Assembly (NCBI GenBank): GCA_003612485.1
Contig: RAZA01000035.1
Location: forward strand, 1 to 39,771
Length of the DNA: 39,771 bases
Source: a bacterium D16-50
Lineage (GTDB): Bacteria; Bacillota; Clostridia; Lachnospirales; Lachnospiraceae
Direction: 5' to 3'
Shown piece after piece: positions 26,568-35,077 of this stretch (the stretch's first letter is position 1; the number at the start of each line of letters is the position of its first letter). The notes beneath the pieces were generated by a model. The model ran no database searches. It was given only the letters and a program-made list of their open reading frames with translations, and was not told the DNA's origin. Both the position numbers and the translations under genes were made by a program.

Positions 26568-26882
26568 ATGACAGATATGGAAAAGAAAGTTATGATACGG
26601 CTGTGCGCTAAAATCGTAGCAGATACAGACCTTTACGAAACGGATAGGGAAGTGCAAAATCTGATAGACTGGGTATGTCTTTCGGAACAGATAAAGGAAA
26701 ACAATAATACAATCCGCAATCTGACCGGGGAATATAAAAAGATAGAGCCGGATTGGCGGGAGGGAGTGCGGGCGCAGTTGGAGCGCATGAAAGAACTCTG
26801 CAAAGAACGCAATAATCTGTATGGGAAGCAGAATGACTTGAAAGGGCGAAAATGGGAGATAGAGAAATCGTTAGAACGATAA
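26568..26882 (+). CDS. Conserved coiled-coil protein downstream of mob (IME2)
   Basis: A 104-residue homologue of the IME1 protein at 24463, about 90% identical, with the same ribosome site and spacing to mob. The frame is intact although the relaxase gene before it is broken. Function unknown. Confidence 0.7.
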   Translation: MTDMEKKVMIRLCAKIVADTDLYETDREVQNLIDWVCLSEQIKENNNTIRNLTGEYKKIEPDWREGVRAQLERMKELCKERNNLYGKQNDLKGRKWEIEKSLER

Positions 26883-26962
26883 TAAATGTGGGGTGAGGTG
26901 GTTCCTGCGCCCTATATTTTTGTGGTAAATGAGGAACGGAAGTGATATAATCAAATAAGAAT

Positions 26963-26990
26963 TTGACGAAAAGATTTAAAACAATATAGT
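26963..26990 (+). promoter_or_regulatory. Promoter of the IME2 cargo genes
   Basis: TTGACG (26963-26968) and TATAGT (26985-26990), 16-bp spacer, 32 bp before the acetyltransferase start. Confidence 0.5.
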
Positions 26991-27022
26991 ATGTTGATTG
27001 ATGAATGAGGTGAAAAATCATC

Positions 27023-27919
27023 ATGATTGAAAAATTGTATGAAAAATATCTGATGGAATGTTCAAACAACTCAATAGTAGAAGCTGTAGCATTTGAATTA
27101 TTTAAAGAAAAGATACGTGATAAATTATCTGATATGAACAGTATTGTTATTGATAATGGAGTTGATGAACAAGGTGTTCTATACTATTCTTTATGGAGTA
27201 ATGATGGAATTCAAACTTGCAATGTGCCCGTGTATGGGTATTATGCTACATCAGAAAAGACGCTGTCAAAATTATTCTGTAAACTGTCAGACACAGTAAT
27301 AAGTAATGGTGATACAAAATTTCAAATAAATCTGTATGCTCATGATTATGAAGCATTAGCATTGTTTTCAATGATGCAATTTGGCTATATTTACGAACAA
27401 GGCAGACTTGAAATTGCAGATTATCCTTACCAATTTAACGATACATATACAATTAAGACTTTGGAAAAAGATGAAATTGAAAAACGCTGGGATGAAATAT
27501 GGACCCTGACAGATGCAATAATAAAACATCTAAAACAGGCACCTATTTTTTATCCAGGTTATGAATTTACAGAGCAGGTATACAAAGAGTTTTTTATGGA
27601 TTCAGAGACGAATCTTCATATTGCTCTTTCAAAGGATGATAAAATAATTGGAATGATAGAAAGTAATAGTGAATCAGATGTCTTTGCTTTTCATAGCACC
27701 AAATCGGTAAATGTAGGGGAAATATATGTGATGCCGAAATATAGAGGAAGTTCTCTCTCTAAAGATTTGCTTCAATTTGTCATTGAACATGAGAAACAAA
27801 AGGATGCCAGATATCTATGGGTTGGACACGGAACGGCTAATCCGAATGCACGAGGATTCTGGAATAAATATTTTAAGACATATCAATATGAACTTGTAAG
27901 AACAATCAAAAAATATTAA
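27023..27919 (+). CDS. GNAT-family N-acetyltransferase
   Basis: A 298-residue protein. The C-terminal ~150 residues contain a GNAT fold: the acetyl-CoA loop region is GEIYVMPKYRGSSLSKDLL, with WVGHGTANPNARGFWNKYF near the end. The N-terminal ~140 residues resemble a second, degenerate acetyltransferase-like domain. GAGGTGA precedes the ATG. Very AT-rich compared with the core genes. It starts a cargo cluster with a deaminase and a further acetyltransferase, which looks like a drug- or toxin-modifying set. Substrate unknown. Confidence 0.75.
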   Translation: MIEKLYEKYLMECSNNSIVEAVAFELFKEKIRDKLSDMNSIVIDNGVDEQGVLYYSLWSNDGIQTCNVPVYGYYATSEKTLSKLFCKLSDTVISNGDTKFQINLYAHDYEALALFSMMQFGYIYEQGRLEIADYPYQFNDTYTIKTLEKDEIEKRWDEIWTLTDAIIKHLKQAPIFYPGYEFTEQVYKEFFMDSETNLHIALSKDDKIIGMIESNSESDVFAFHSTKSVNVGEIYVMPKYRGSSLSKDLLQFVIEHEKQKDARYLWVGHGTANPNARGFWNKYFKTYQYELVRTIKKY

Positions 27920-27977
27920 GTTTACAAATTCAGTTTGAAAGAGTGACAAATACCAATTTGTTAAGGAAGGTAAAACG

Positions 27978-28370
27978 ATGGATAAAGAGTGGGATAAATT
28001 ATATGAAGAAGCAATGAGCGTTTTGAACCCCCATGATGTTTCAAATAAAATGTGGGTAGGAAGTGTGGCATCTGCCGTACTCACAAAAAAGGGTAATATT
28101 TACAAGGGTATATGCATTGACACAGATGGCTCTATAGGAATGTGTGCTGAAAGAAATGCTTTATCAACAATGCTTACATATGGCGAAAGTGAGATTAAAA
28201 AAGTGGTTTCAGTATATAAAGATGGAAATATAATTCCGTCTTGCGGTATTTGCAGAGAATTTATGATGCATTTAGGCGGAGATGTGGAAAATATTGAAAT
28301 TCTACTGGATAAAGAAGGACGGACAATTAAATTGATTGATTTGCTGCCCGAATATCCACGACATAAATAA
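27978..28370 (+). CDS. Cytidine deaminase family protein (possible blasticidin-S-deaminase type)
   Basis: A 130-residue zinc deaminase. The zinc ligands and catalytic glutamate are visible: C56 and E58 in CAERNA, C89 and C92 in PSCGICREF. Length is typical of tetrameric cytidine and blasticidin S deaminases. AAGGAAGG precedes the ATG. It follows the acetyltransferase by 58 bp. Pyrimidine salvage or inactivation of a nucleoside antibiotic are both possible; position in a mobile cargo cluster favours the second (inference). Confidence 0.8.
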   Translation: MDKEWDKLYEEAMSVLNPHDVSNKMWVGSVASAVLTKKGNIYKGICIDTDGSIGMCAERNALSTMLTYGESEIKKVVSVYKDGNIIPSCGICREFMMHLGGDVENIEILLDKEGRTIKLIDLLPEYPRHK

Positions 28371-28424
28371 ACTTCGTTTTGTCGACCAGTAAAATTAAAC
28401 TTATGGAAGTTTAAGGAGTTGTCT

Positions 28425-28961
28425 ATGACGATTGATGATTTATATATTGTTAATTACTGTCACTCTAGTTGCACGCCTTTGCTGAACATCATGCGCTTGC
28501 CAAAAGACGAGGCGTTTGCGCTGGCATATAAAATGGCTGGACAGAACAAGGATACTACTGCGTTCTATAGATTTGCAGATTTTGAGAATTATTATCCAAG
28601 GCGCTTGGAAACGGACAAGCTATTATACGCACGATTTGTAGAACTTGGCGGTAAACCTTTGCAGGAACACCCTCTTTCGTTTGTTCTACAAGGAAGTGCT
28701 TATCTGAACGATTGGTTTGATAATGGAATTGTTACAAAGATACCACTAAATAGTATTTCTTCTAACCATATTAGTTTTACATATGGTGATAGTATGGCTT
28801 CCCTTAAAAAGTATAATGGGTTTACTATGCTTACAAAGGATATGCTTTTAAAGGTGATGTATGATTATAATGGTACTACAGAGGAATTTATGACCAATAT
28901 TCAAAAACAATATCATTATATAGAAGTGCAGGTTTGGGATGACGAATGCGTAAGAACATGA
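28425..28961 (+). CDS. Hypothetical protein, cargo of IME2
   Basis: A 178-residue soluble protein (MTIDDLYIVNYCHSSC...). I do not recognise the family. No signal peptide or membrane segment is seen. AAGGAG (28413-28418) fits the ATG at 28425. Its stop overlaps the next start as ATGA, so it was translationally coupled to an acetyltransferase that is now broken. The pairing hints at a common pathway. Confidence 0.65.
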   Translation: MTIDDLYIVNYCHSSCTPLLNIMRLPKDEAFALAYKMAGQNKDTTAFYRFADFENYYPRRLETDKLLYARFVELGGKPLQEHPLSFVLQGSAYLNDWFDNGIVTKIPLNSISSNHISFTYGDSMASLKKYNGFTMLTKDMLLKVMYDYNGTTEEFMTNIQKQYHYIEVQVWDDECVRT

Positions 28962-29209
28962 ATAATTTGATATTAATAACTCCAACAAAAGAGCATGAAT
29001 CGCAAGTTATGGAATTCCGTGAAGAAATGCTGAAAAACGGCGAGGGTTTTTATGGGTGTTCTGGTTTAAATAGTGTGTCTAGCTATGATGATTGGCTAGA
29101 CTTTGAGGGGAGATTTAAATGTCTTGGTTGGGCTCCGTCTGCTACATATCTTGGTATTCGTATTTCCGATGGTAAACTTATTGATATCCTTTACGCCGCG
29201 GTTCTTTAA
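28958..29209 (+). pseudogene. 5' fragment of a GNAT acetyltransferase gene
   Basis: Encodes the N-terminal ~79 residues of a small acetyltransferase (ITPTKEHESQVMEFREEML, then SGLNSVSSYDDWLDF). Homology stops near ISDGKLIDIL, just before the acetyl-CoA binding region, and the frame ends a few codons later. About 35 bp further an IS256-family remnant begins, so insertion and later deletion probably removed the rest. Confidence 0.7.
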
Positions 29210-29227
29210 GCCGTTCAAGACAGAAGG

Positions 29228-29919
29228 CTAGTGTTTGGGGCTTTCATTCTCGCTCACTTCTATGGTCAGGACTTCCTTGTACCCGTCAGCATTGAGGCCG
29301 AGAATGACATAAGCCGCAGGCTTGCGTATGACACCCTCATCCCGGACGGAATAATGGATCGCATCAATGTACAGTACGGGGTATACCTCCGAGAGCGGAC
29401 GGTTCTGCCAGTCCTCGATCTGGGGCAGGATCTTATCCGTAAAGTCTGAAATAAAGCCCTCTGAGGCTTCAAATCCATAGATGTCCTCAAGTGTATCTGA
29501 TATCTGCCAGGTGGTCATGCCCCAAGCTATCCGAAGGATAGCATGCATACCATCGAAATGATCTTCTGGTCAATGCCGGAGATATCCTTCTGGCGTTTCT
29601 TCACCACCTGCGGCTCAAAAGTGGATTTACGGTTCTGGGGAACCGAAATCTCCATGCTTCCATAGCTGCTGTTCACCCTCTTGTTCTTATAGCCGTTGCG
29701 GGAATCTTCACTGTCAGAACGTTCTGACCTGCCATACCCCAGATGCTCATCCATCTCAGCCTCCATCATTTCCTTTATGGTTCCTCCAAGAAGGTCTTTG
29801 AGTGCATCCTGGATATCCTCTGCTGTCTAAATGTCGTATTCCTGCAGGAGCTGGTGGATGATGCTGCGCTTGCCATCGGTCATGACTACTTTGTGTACAG
29901 GTTTCTTTTCTTTTGCCAT
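29228..29919 (-). pseudogene. IS256-family (mutator type) transposase remnant
   Basis: The start ATG at 29919 has AGGAGG upstream on the minus strand. The first ~30 codons (MAKEKKPVHKVVMTDGKR) end at an in-frame TAG. Reading then continues through MDEHLGYGRSERSDSEDSRN and DIYGFEASEGFISDF to VLYIDAIHYSVRDEGV, where one catalytic D is present. The frame is broken a second time near 29526-29542, where a 17-bp palindrome lies inside extra sequence. The gene is cut at 29228 after SENES, so the C-terminal half with the other catalytic residues is absent. Not functional. Confidence 0.85.
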
Positions 29920-30055
29920 AATAATAGGCCTCCTATAGTTTAGATTTTACCATAGAAGACCTGATACTAATAGCTATTTACAGAAAAAATTTCATACTCG
30001 ACTATAATACTATAGAGAACTAAAAGTTCATTCTTGCGATAATAAAGATGTTTCC

Positions 30056-30084
30056 TTGTGAGATAGCATCTATTGTGATATAAT
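30056..30084 (+). promoter_or_regulatory. Promoter of the small XRE regulator
   Basis: TTGTGA (30056-30061) and TATAAT (30079-30084), 17-bp spacer, 51 bp before the start. Confidence 0.6.
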
Positions 30085-30135
30085 TATTCTTTGTAATTTA
30101 TACTTTGATTCATGTGAAGAACAAGGAGACAAAGG

Positions 30136-30369
30136 ATGGTTGTAAGGTATAAAAAATTATGGAAGTTATTAATTGATAATGACATGATGAAGAAAGATTT
30201 GCAGAAGTCGACTGGCATAAGCTGGGCGACTGTAACGAAGATGTCAAAAGGCGAAATTGTAAGTACCGAGGTGCTTATGAAAATATGTAAAATGTTTCAT
30301 TGTAATGTTGGAGATATTGTAGACTTTGTGGAAACAGTGGATGACACTTCAGGCTTGGAAAGAATTTAA
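30136..30369 (+). CDS. Small XRE/Cro-type HTH regulator
   Basis: A 77-residue one-domain regulator of the YozG/HTH_26 type (DLQKSTGISWATVTKMSKGE, then LMKICKMFHCNVGDIVDFVE). AAGGAG precedes the ATG. Such small regulators often head restriction or BREX-like defence operons. Here it runs almost directly into a BrxL 3' fragment, so it may be the former regulator of a deleted defence operon. The frame looks intact. Confidence 0.75.
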   Translation: MVVRYKKLWKLLIDNDMMKKDLQKSTGISWATVTKMSKGEIVSTEVLMKICKMFHCNVGDIVDFVETVDDTSGLERI

Positions 30370-30374
30370 ATCAA

Positions 30375-31175
30375 AGAGATACCATAGCGGTGCGGAAAAT
30401 GGTGGGCGGTCTGGTCAAGCTGATATATCCGGATGGCGCTTATACCAAGCAGGAGTTAGAAGAAATATTGCAGCTTGCTTTGGAAATGCGGCGCAGAGTG
30501 AAAGAACAGATGAAAAAGCTGGGTGGTATGGAGTTTTATGATGTAAATTTCTCCTACATAGATTTAGAGGATATGCCAGAACATTATGTTTCTGTACCGG
30601 AATAGGATGGTGGAAACCTGATTCCGGAGGGATTGTATAATCCGGGACAAGTATATACAGTATCCCGTGGTAAAACCGGAATGATAGGAGTATTTCGATT
30701 GGAAAGTCAAATGTTACCGGGTTCAGGGAAGTTTGAAAGAATAGGTTTGGGTTCTGATCGGGATGCGAAAGAGGCGTCATATATTGCTTTTAGTTATTTG
30801 AAAGCAAATGGCAATAGAATTAGCGGTTCTATCAGCACGACAGCAAAGGATTATGTCATTAATTATCAGGATTTGCAGGGAATTGGAATGACAGGTAAGT
30901 TGGTGCTTCCAACGTTAATTGCATTGTGTTCAATTGCCTTGAATAAGCCGGTGCTTAGTTCAATAGCGATTATGGGAGAAATCAGTATTAGTGGAACAAG
31001 GATAAAAGTGGAGGAACTGGCAAATGCGCTTCAGGTATGCTTGGATAGTGGTGCGAAGAAAGTATTGATTCCATCAACTTCCTTTGCAGATTCGGCAGAT
31101 TTGATGAGTGCATTTCAGCTAATACCGTATGCGAGTGCAGAGGATGCGGTGTTTAAGGCTTTGGGGGTGGAGTAG
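30375..31175 (+). pseudogene. 3' part of a BrxL gene (BREX Lon-like protease/ATPase), with nonsense mutation
   Basis: The frame reads RDTIAVRKMVGGLVKLIYPD, then MEFYDVNFSYIDLEDM, then an in-frame TAG at 30603, then DGGNLIPEGLYNPG and the Lon-like protease domain (GIGMTGKLVLPTLIALCS, IMGEISISGTRIKVEELANA, AGAKKVLIPS), ending in AVFKALGVE. This order matches the C-terminal ~270 residues of BrxL from BREX phage-defence systems. The N-terminal and AAA+ Walker parts are missing. Deletion joined this part to the regulator gene 6 bp upstream. The family assignment is from memory of BrxL sequences. Confidence 0.75.
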
Positions 31176-31276
31176 AGGATATTTAATAATCACAATATAG
31201 GAATGGCACTGAGTTTAAATGAGCGACAGATGGAAAAAACAGAAAAGTATGACGTGTAAAATTTGAGGTAGTATTT

Positions 31277-31654
31277 ATGGATAACGCAATTGATTGGCTT
31301 ATTAGTAATTCGGCTGTAGCAATATTATCCTTTTTTGTGGGAACTGCTCTTTCGTGGATTATTAGCAATAGGAATATACTTAAAATAGGTTTTGATTCTA
31401 TAATACATTGGAATCAAGAATACAGAATAAGTATTTCATACTTATTTAAAATTAAAATAGATAATAAGTATTTGTTGGTTAAGGGTAATTGTATTGAACA
31501 ATATCAGCCTATAGGCGGAGTTTATAAATATTATGAGTCATTTAAAGATAATTTCAATAAATGGGGAGTAACGAGAATGTGTTTCAATAATGGGAAAATC
31601 ATGCAAGATAGGTGCCCATGCAAAATATATAACTCCCTTTTCAGAATTGTGTAG
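31277..31654 (+). pseudogene. Sa_NUDIX-like membrane protein, likely truncated CBASS effector
   Basis: A 125-residue protein with one N-terminal membrane segment (AVAILSFFVGTALSWII). It then has ISYLFKIKIDNKYLLVKG and QYQPIGGVYKYY, which resemble the start of the SMODS-associated NUDIX domain found in Cap16-type CBASS effectors. The protein stops after about 80 residues of that domain, so the NUDIX box is not complete. GAGGTAG precedes the ATG. A CD-NTase remnant lies 0.7 kb downstream, which supports the reading. The assignment rests on motif memory only. Confidence 0.5.
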
Positions 31655-31821
31655 CCATTAAAAACGAGCATGTAAATATATATTTAGGAATTCCAACTAT
31701 TTCCCATATTTTGTACTATACAATTGAATAATGTATGATATAAAGCACAATGAAAAACAAAGCGGTAGTTAGGAAAATGGGAAAGAGTTAAGATAATTGG
31801 ACTTTAGCGGAGGAAATTCAT

Positions 31822-32223
31822 ATGGATTTTTTCTTAATGCTACTTGTTACAGTAATGGTTCCCACATGGTATATATTGCCAAGCAGAATAATTTCTATGA
31901 CATTTAATTCATTCAGCAAGTCAATCACCATAAAAAATGATAAATGGGCTGAATTGTTAATTGCAGAAAAAAATACTTGGGGGATAGCAACTAATCCCAA
32001 GAAAAGGAACAAAATGTCATTATGGGGCTTAATCGGATACGTGATATTCCTTCCCCAAATTGTCTTTATGCCATATAACTGGTGGTTTTATATTAAGACA
32101 AGGTCAGGGCAATGGTGTGAGGCAGAGAAATTATATCTGGCGGTAACTATGCTATATTATTTTGTTGCGTTATTTATAAAGATGAAAGAAGCAATCAAGT
32201 TTAGCAAAGGAGAGGTATGGTGA
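31822..32223 (+). CDS. Hypothetical membrane protein
   Basis: A 133-residue protein with about three hydrophobic segments (near residues 2-20, 67-82 and 108-122). A clear GCGGAGGAAA site precedes the ATG. No family recognised. It lies between the NUDIX-like and CD-NTase remnants, so it may be part of the same former defence operon. Confidence 0.55.
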   Translation: MDFFLMLLVTVMVPTWYILPSRIISMTFNSFSKSITIKNDKWAELLIAEKNTWGIATNPKKRNKMSLWGLIGYVIFLPQIVFMPYNWWFYIKTRSGQWCEAEKLYLAVTMLYYFVALFIKMKEAIKFSKGEVW

Positions 32224-32364
32224 CATATCAAAAGCTGTTTTTAAAGAGAAATGCAATGGTTTGTAATGCAGGCAAATTTTATTTGTACGGAAAAATGTAT
32301 GAATATTCATTAAAATTTTCCAGATAGATAATGGGAACACTTTTCCGAAAAGGGGGATATATAA

Positions 32365-33156
32365 AATAGAAAAGATATAAATGAAATCAATGATTTTTGG
32401 GAATTGCTAAAGGAGATAATATCATTACTCGAAAATAAGTTGGATTTCGAGGATGGGCAGCTTTGTGTATTGAATCCTGTAGATAAAAGGGAGAATCTTT
32501 CTATAAAGTGGAAAGAAGATCCTATATATTATTCGGAGTTTTTAGAATGGATAAATCAGTTAAAGTTTGATTTTTCAGTAGAAAGTACTATTCATAGTAT
32601 AACAGAACAATATTCGTTGGCACAAAGAAGCCTTACGAGATATTTGAACGGATTGCAAGTGCAGAATGCATTGGAATTGTTGCCCTATCATAAAAAACCG
32701 AGTTGAGAGCTTAAAATTTGGAAACAAGTTCGATTAAAAGCAACGGTATATCAAAAGAGCTTTAGACCACAGATTCTTACAAGTGGTTGTCCTGTCGGAA
32801 AAGATGCGGAAATAAAATTTGAGGTAGAATCTGAAAATATTAGTTTATATGAGATATATTGGCAGGTTACTAATACGGGAATGGAAGCACAAACAGCAAA
32901 ACAATTAAGGGGAGATTTTTACACATCTGAATTGGAAGCTGTTAAGAAGATAAGAAAAGAGAATACGCGTTATATTGGTAAACACTATGTAGAGGCGTTT
33001 TTGGTGTCTGATGGGGTGTGCGTAGGGAGGAGCGAGCCATTTGAAGTCAATATTGTAAAGGAGCGATTGTTTATAATTCTAAATAAATTAAACTGGAGGC
33101 TGAATCATGGAAAAGGATTTACCCCAAATAATAGATACAGAGAAATCATTGCATGA
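32365..33156 (+). pseudogene. 3' part of a CD-NTase gene with AGS-C sensor domain (CBASS remnant)
   Basis: The frame starts without a start codon at NDFWELLKEIISLLE, passes LCVLNPVDKRENLSIKWKED (end of the nucleotidyltransferase helical part) and meets an in-frame TGA at 32704, probably a TGG codon changed by one base. It continues in the same frame with EIYWQVTNTGMEAQTAKQLR, RYIGKHYVEAFLVSDGVCVG and EPFEVNIV, matching the AGS-C C-terminal sensor domain of cyclic-oligonucleotide synthases in CBASS. The catalytic GS and DxD part is missing, so no signal could be made. Confidence 0.7.
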
Positions 33157-33942
33157 ACTTTGCAAAAATTCAATAGATTTAATCGAATACGCAAGAGGAA
33201 TCACCGCAAAGCAGATTAACATTATTCAGCTAATGACATTTTATTCCATAGGAAAATGGATTGTGGAGGAGCAACAACAAGGTGAAAGCAGAGCGAGATA
33301 TGGTCAAAGAGTGATTAAAAGGCTTTCTGAAGTTCTGACAGAGCAGTATGGAAGAGGTTTTTCGGTAGATACCTTGGAAAATGCTAGACGTTTTTTCTTA
33401 CATACCAAGATAGAATTTCCGAAACAGTGTTTCGGAAATTTGCCGTAGAGAAATCCGAAACAGTGTTTAGCCTTTTTGAAAAAGAGTCGCCGTTTACACT
33501 TCCGTGGTCACATTATCTCCAACTGATGCGTATTAAAGATGAAAATGAACGAAAATTTTATGAAATAGAGGCAACAAATGGGACGTGGGGAATACGAACA
33601 CTGCAAAGGCAATATAACTCGAGTCTCTATGAGAGATTGGCTTTGAGTAGGGAAAGGGATGAAGTAATGCGGCTTGCATCTGAGGGCAATGTCATCACAA
33701 AACCGCAGGATATTGTGAAACAACCCACTGTGCTTGAATTTCTTGGATTAGATGAAAAAGCAAAATATGTGGAGTCTGATTTAGAAACTGCAATTATCAA
33801 TAAACTGCAAAAATTTTTGTTAAAATTGGGCAAAGGCTACTTATTTGAAGCAAGGCAGAAGCGTTTTACATTTAAAGAAGATAACTATTATGTTGATTAT
33901 TCCGATTCTCTGATTATTCCGATTTTAGCACAGGCCGCCTAA
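33107..33942 (+). pseudogene. DUF1016 / YhcG-type PDDEXK nuclease gene, frameshifted and cut by the RIT element
   Basis: Starts with MEKDLPQIIDTEKSLHE after TGGAGG. The DUF1016 N-terminal domain is clear (QLMTFYSIGKWIVEEQQQGE, RYGQRVIKRLSEVLTEQYGR, GFSVDTLENARRFFL). One base is missing near 33400: the frame changes to QDRISETVFRKFA and goes on with FTLPWSHYLQLMRI, then EFLGLDEKAKYVESDLE. It breaks at FKEDNYYVD (33894), inside the PDDEXK nuclease domain, where the RIT inverted repeat begins; the remaining codons are read from the element. The family is found in defence and restriction islands. Confidence 0.8.
33895..33929 (+). repeat. RIT left terminal inverted repeat
   Basis: 35 bp, exact reverse complement of 37395-37429. 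Contains GATTATTCCGATT at 33895 and 33912; an inverted copy, ATCGGAATAATC, lies at 33989-34000. Confidence 0.9.
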
Positions 33943-34007
33943 AAAAACTATATACAGTCTGCATGAATTAAACTGTCTATGCTATTTTATCGGAATAATC
34001 TTTTTGA

Positions 34008-35077
34008 TTAGTATCCCCTACAGAGTCGCCCGATGATGTCGTCATCACCTTCCCAAAACGCTTTTTCTGTGGGGAGGCTGGCGACTTCCCCAACATTTTG
34101 CGAAGCCTTTTCAATCGCTTTGCGTTTCATCTCAGTGTCAGCATATGCGTAGATACGGGTCGTTTCTGGATCCTCATGGCCGAGAAATTCCGCTAAAAGG
34201 GCCAGCGGCATTCCCGCACGGTAAAGGTGCATGGCACGCGACTTCCTGAACATGTGGGGATGGATCCTTTCAGGGATGTCAGGTTTTTCCATTCTCGCTA
34301 AATCGGCATATTTTTTGAGGAAGCGGGCAACATTGTCATCCGACATTGGTGTCTTCTCCCTTTTATGTATCGTGTAAAACAACGGCTCCTGTAAGGCTGA
34401 ACCCTGATGAAATTTTCTGCGGTAGTTGACAAAAAGCGCTGTGGTCTCCCCTGAAACAGGAACAAGCCGGGGCTTTGCGCCTTTGCCCCATAAGTAGACA
34501 GTATTATTATCTTCATGGAAATCCTCCAGCTTCAGCCCCAGCATCTCGCAGTCCCTTGCTGCCGAATCGTACATCAGCGCCATGAAAAACTGATCCCTCA
34601 CTCCGAGTCTTGTCTTTGTATCCGGTACGGCCAGCAGGGATTTCATCTCTTCTGGGCTCAGGAATTCAATGACATATGAACGGTCAGCCCCCTTTTTCAA
34701 GGGACACGGAAGCCGGAATATTCAGGTATCTCCCCCAGTGCTGCCGAACAAGGATAAAGAACAGGTTCCATGGATGCCGCATATCTGAAAAATGATCTCA
34801 GGCAGCTTAGACGCTGGTTCCTTGTTGATGGTTTCCAGCCTTTCTCGAATTCCATCTGGTCAAGAAATCCAGTCACGACCGCTGGGTCGATATCTGAGAA
34901 AGCAAGCCGACTGTTGTCAATGCCCTTTGCAGCAGAAAGGTAACGGAGGAACAGGTTCCATGTGTCATGTATACTCTGTATGGTGTTGTCACTGCAGCCG
35001 CGTTGTTTTGGAAGAAACACGGTAAAATACGGCCTGAGATGTTTGCGGACCAGAACCCTTGAGGCATCAGCTTTCAT
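34008..35077 (-). pseudogene. ritC: Third RIT tyrosine recombinase gene, frameshifted
   Basis: Starts at the ATG at 35077 (MKADASRVLVRKHLRPYF) with GGAGGTG upstream, inside the end of the second gene (11-bp overlap). The first ~126 residues are the core-binding domain. At 34697 the frame ends (EYSGFRVP then TGA), while the continuation KKGADRSYVIEFLSPEEM is in the -1 frame, as after loss of one base. The catalytic domain has R in SAARDCEML, HPHMFRKSR, LGHEDPETTRIY with the nucleophile Y. No classic slippery heptamer is at the break, so inactivation is more likely than programmed frameshifting, though a restart at TTG 34700 is possible. Confidence 0.75.

Noticed and set aside
30603..30605. In-frame TAG in BrxL as a recoded (pyrrolysine-like) codon
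   Set aside because: The gene already lacks its N-terminal half and neighbours are broken too, so a simple nonsense mutation in a dying gene is far more likely.
34792..35025. Plus-strand open frames within the RIT element
   Set aside because: They are antisense to the recombinase genes and show no family motif or ribosome site.
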